A stretch of DNA of 64,000 nt from Acidimicrobiia bacterium (GTDB lineage: Bacteria; Actinomycetota; Acidimicrobiia; Spongiisociales; ZC4RG35): the NCBI GenBank assembly GCA_017577575.1, contig PKRG01000002.1, forward strand, positions 1 to 64,000, read 5' to 3'. Under the pieces are notes generated by a model. It searched no databases. It worked only from the letters and a program-made list of their open reading frames with translations, and was not told where the DNA came from. The position numbers and the translations under genes are program-made. This document shows positions 63,024 through 64,000 of this stretch, piece after piece; position 1 is the stretch's first letter; each line of letters opens with the position of its first letter.

Positions 63024-63279
63024 CGTGGACCACTCCCCGTTCTACTCCTTCGAGTGGAGCCAGGACCGGAACGAGCGCGTGATGCGGCTCGTCGGCGTGA
63101 TCGACATCGCCGCCGCGGAGCACCTCTTCAAGGGCCTGATCGATCTCGGTTCCCGGCGGCTCGTCATCGACTTGACCGACGCGGAGACGGTGGATCTGAC
63201 GGCTCTCGAAGCGGTGGCCGAGATCGAGGACCGACTCGGCCCGGGCCGGGTCACCGTCCTCCATCCCGAGCGTTGCTGA
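63016..63279 (+). CDS. STAS-domain protein lacking the usual phospho-Ser
   Basis: Protein of 87 residues, short for a STAS domain. Pattern: RVMRLVGVIDIAAAEHLFKGLIDL, RLVIDLTDAETVDLTALEAVAEIE and GRVTVLHPERC. Where anti-sigma antagonists have DSxGL it reads DLTAL: the Ser is Leu, though the next residue is Thr. The last strand and helix are truncated. Co-transcribed with the membrane protein upstream under a SigB/SigF-type promoter; it may be a constitutive or non-switchable partner. Confidence 0.75.
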   Translation: MADVDHSPFYSFEWSQDRNERVMRLVGVIDIAAAEHLFKGLIDLGSRRLVIDLTDAETVDLTALEAVAEIEDRLGPGRVTVLHPERC

Positions 63280-63356
63280 CCTCGATTCTCGGTATCCGCC
63301 CGCTCCGGCTGGAGTGATCTCGAACCGTGGCCAACGTGATCCGAAAGGAGATCTGA

Positions 63357-64000
63357 TTGACCACCGATCGACGGGAACCCTCGAGATCCCGCGCCGGCTT
63401 CGTCGTCGCCGGCGCCGTCTTGGTGCTGGTGGGGCTGGTGGCGCTGACGGGCGTGCTGAGCGGCCGGGACCAGTCGACCGGCAGCTTCGAGGGGGTCACG
63501 ACTCTGGACCTCGACCTCAGGTCGGCTTCCGTGGTGATCCGCGCCGGAGACGGGGACGAGGTGGTAGTGGAAAAGGACGTCACCACCGGCGTCTTCGGCG
63601 GATCCAGCGCCGAGGAACAGGCCGGCTCGACTCTCCGGCTGACCCAACGGTGCCCGGTGGTTCTGGGCTTCCGCTGCCGAGGCACCTACACGCTGACCGT
63701 GCCGGCGGACGTGGAGGTGCGGGGGTCCACCACCAACGGCGCCATCCGGATCCAGGGGCTCGAGGGAACGGTCGACGTCGTCACGACCAACGGAGCGGTC
63801 CACATGGAAGATCTGGCGGGTGCCGTGAGCGTCGGGACGACGAACGGCAGGATCGAAGGCGACTCCCTGGCTACACCTTCGCTGCGGGCGAGCACCTCGA
63901 ATGGCGCGGTCCGACTCGGGTTCGTCACCACCCCGACTCGGCTCGAAGTGCGCACGTCGAACGGAGGCGTCGAGGTCGTCCTCCCCGAGGACGCTCCTGC
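63357..64000 (+). CDS. DUF4097 beta-repeat membrane-anchored protein (3' end beyond right edge)
   Basis: 214 codons are visible from TTG 63357, which follows AAGGAG at a good distance; no stop before the window ends. One N-terminal transmembrane helix (FVVAGAVLVLVGLVALTGVL) precedes an extracytoplasmic beta-helix-like domain with five spaced TTNG/TSNG repeats (STTNGAIRI, VTTNGAVHM, GTTNGRIEG, STSNGAVRL, RTSNGGVEV), the DUF4097 signature. Two Cys (CPVVLGFRC) may form a disulfide. A partial GTTG...CGGTAT promoter-like sequence lies at 63274-63295. Confidence 0.85.
   Translation, partial: MTTDRREPSRSRAGFVVAGAVLVLVGLVALTGVLSGRDQSTGSFEGVTTLDLDLRSASVVIRAGDGDEVVVEKDVTTGVFGGSSAEEQAGSTLRLTQRCPVVLGFRCRGTYTLTVPADVEVRGSTTNGAIRIQGLEGTVDVVTTNGAVHMEDLAGAVSVGTTNGRIEGDSLATPSLRASTSNGAVRLGFVTTPTRLEVRTSNGGVEVVLPEDAP

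Overview
The window is high-G+C bacterial chromosome that reads as Actinomycetota. Lineage markers seen in the translations include a UPF0182 membrane protein, a DUF2342-type protein, an YlbL-type PDZ/S16 protease, SigB/SigF-type promoters (GTTT-N15/16-GGGTA), DosR/DevR-like boxes, many GTG/TTG starts and many leaderless starts. A deep-branching class such as Acidimicrobiia would fit, but that is inference. Coding density is high. I saw no insertion sequence, prophage, integrase or CRISPR array.

Layout. 0-5 kb: a GntR/HutC regulator cut by the left edge with a palindrome in its promoter, initiator tRNA-Met, small stand-alone enzymes, a hemerythrin-like protein, and a small lipoprotein gene followed by a frameshifted tandem copy. 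5-12.4 kb: a PspC/LiaF-like envelope operon, a CBS-protein/zinc-dehydrogenase operon, and a 1176-residue pyruvate:ferredoxin oxidoreductase. 13-17.7 kb: a complete sugar-type ABC importer operon with a Tat lipoprotein binding protein. 17.8-21.8 kb: CBS protein, L-lactate dehydrogenase, small membrane proteins, FMN reductase and GAPDH. DosR-like boxes lie before the hemerythrin, CBS/dehydrogenase, PFOR, ldh and second CBS genes, which suggests a low-oxygen fermentative set. 22-30 kb: ABC-F ATPase, UPF0182, a long DivIVA-type coiled coil, YlbL and BioY. 30-37.6 kb: a branched-chain/amide ABC importer operon (livG, F, K, M, H) led by an acyl-CoA synthetase. 37.7-42.5 kb: MoaE, a membrane HtrA protease, a DUF2342-like protein without its zinc ligands, an autoregulated ECF sigma/anti-sigma/RseB-like operon, and TatA. 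42.5-50.2 kb: a membrane-anchored protein, a ClC channel with CBS and TrkA-C-like tails, an ornithine-cyclodeaminase-like enzyme, a NYN-LOTUS protein, a duplicated RecB/Cas4-like nuclease and topoisomerase IB.

50.2-64 kb is a general-stress island. A SigB/SigF-family sigma factor sits among micro-membrane proteins, lipoproteins, SRPBCC, DUF2231, DUF4383, DUF3618 and STAS proteins. Most of these transcription units begin with a GTTT-N15/16-GGGTA promoter, including the sigma gene itself with one mismatch. The same island carries a GT4 glycosyltransferase and a GH130-type phosphorylase / GT4 / (alpha/alpha)6-barrel cluster, probably for storage or compatible-solute glycans. The right edge cuts a DUF4097 beta-repeat protein.

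Two regulatory layers are therefore legible in the DNA: a DosR-like one over 3-21 kb and a SigB/SigF-like one over 50-63 kb, with outlying sites at 3.0 and 12.2 kb. A third pattern is leaderless initiation: a TANNNT -10 element 6-9 nt before the start codon and no Shine-Dalgarno. All functional assignments come from reading the translations; no database search was run.
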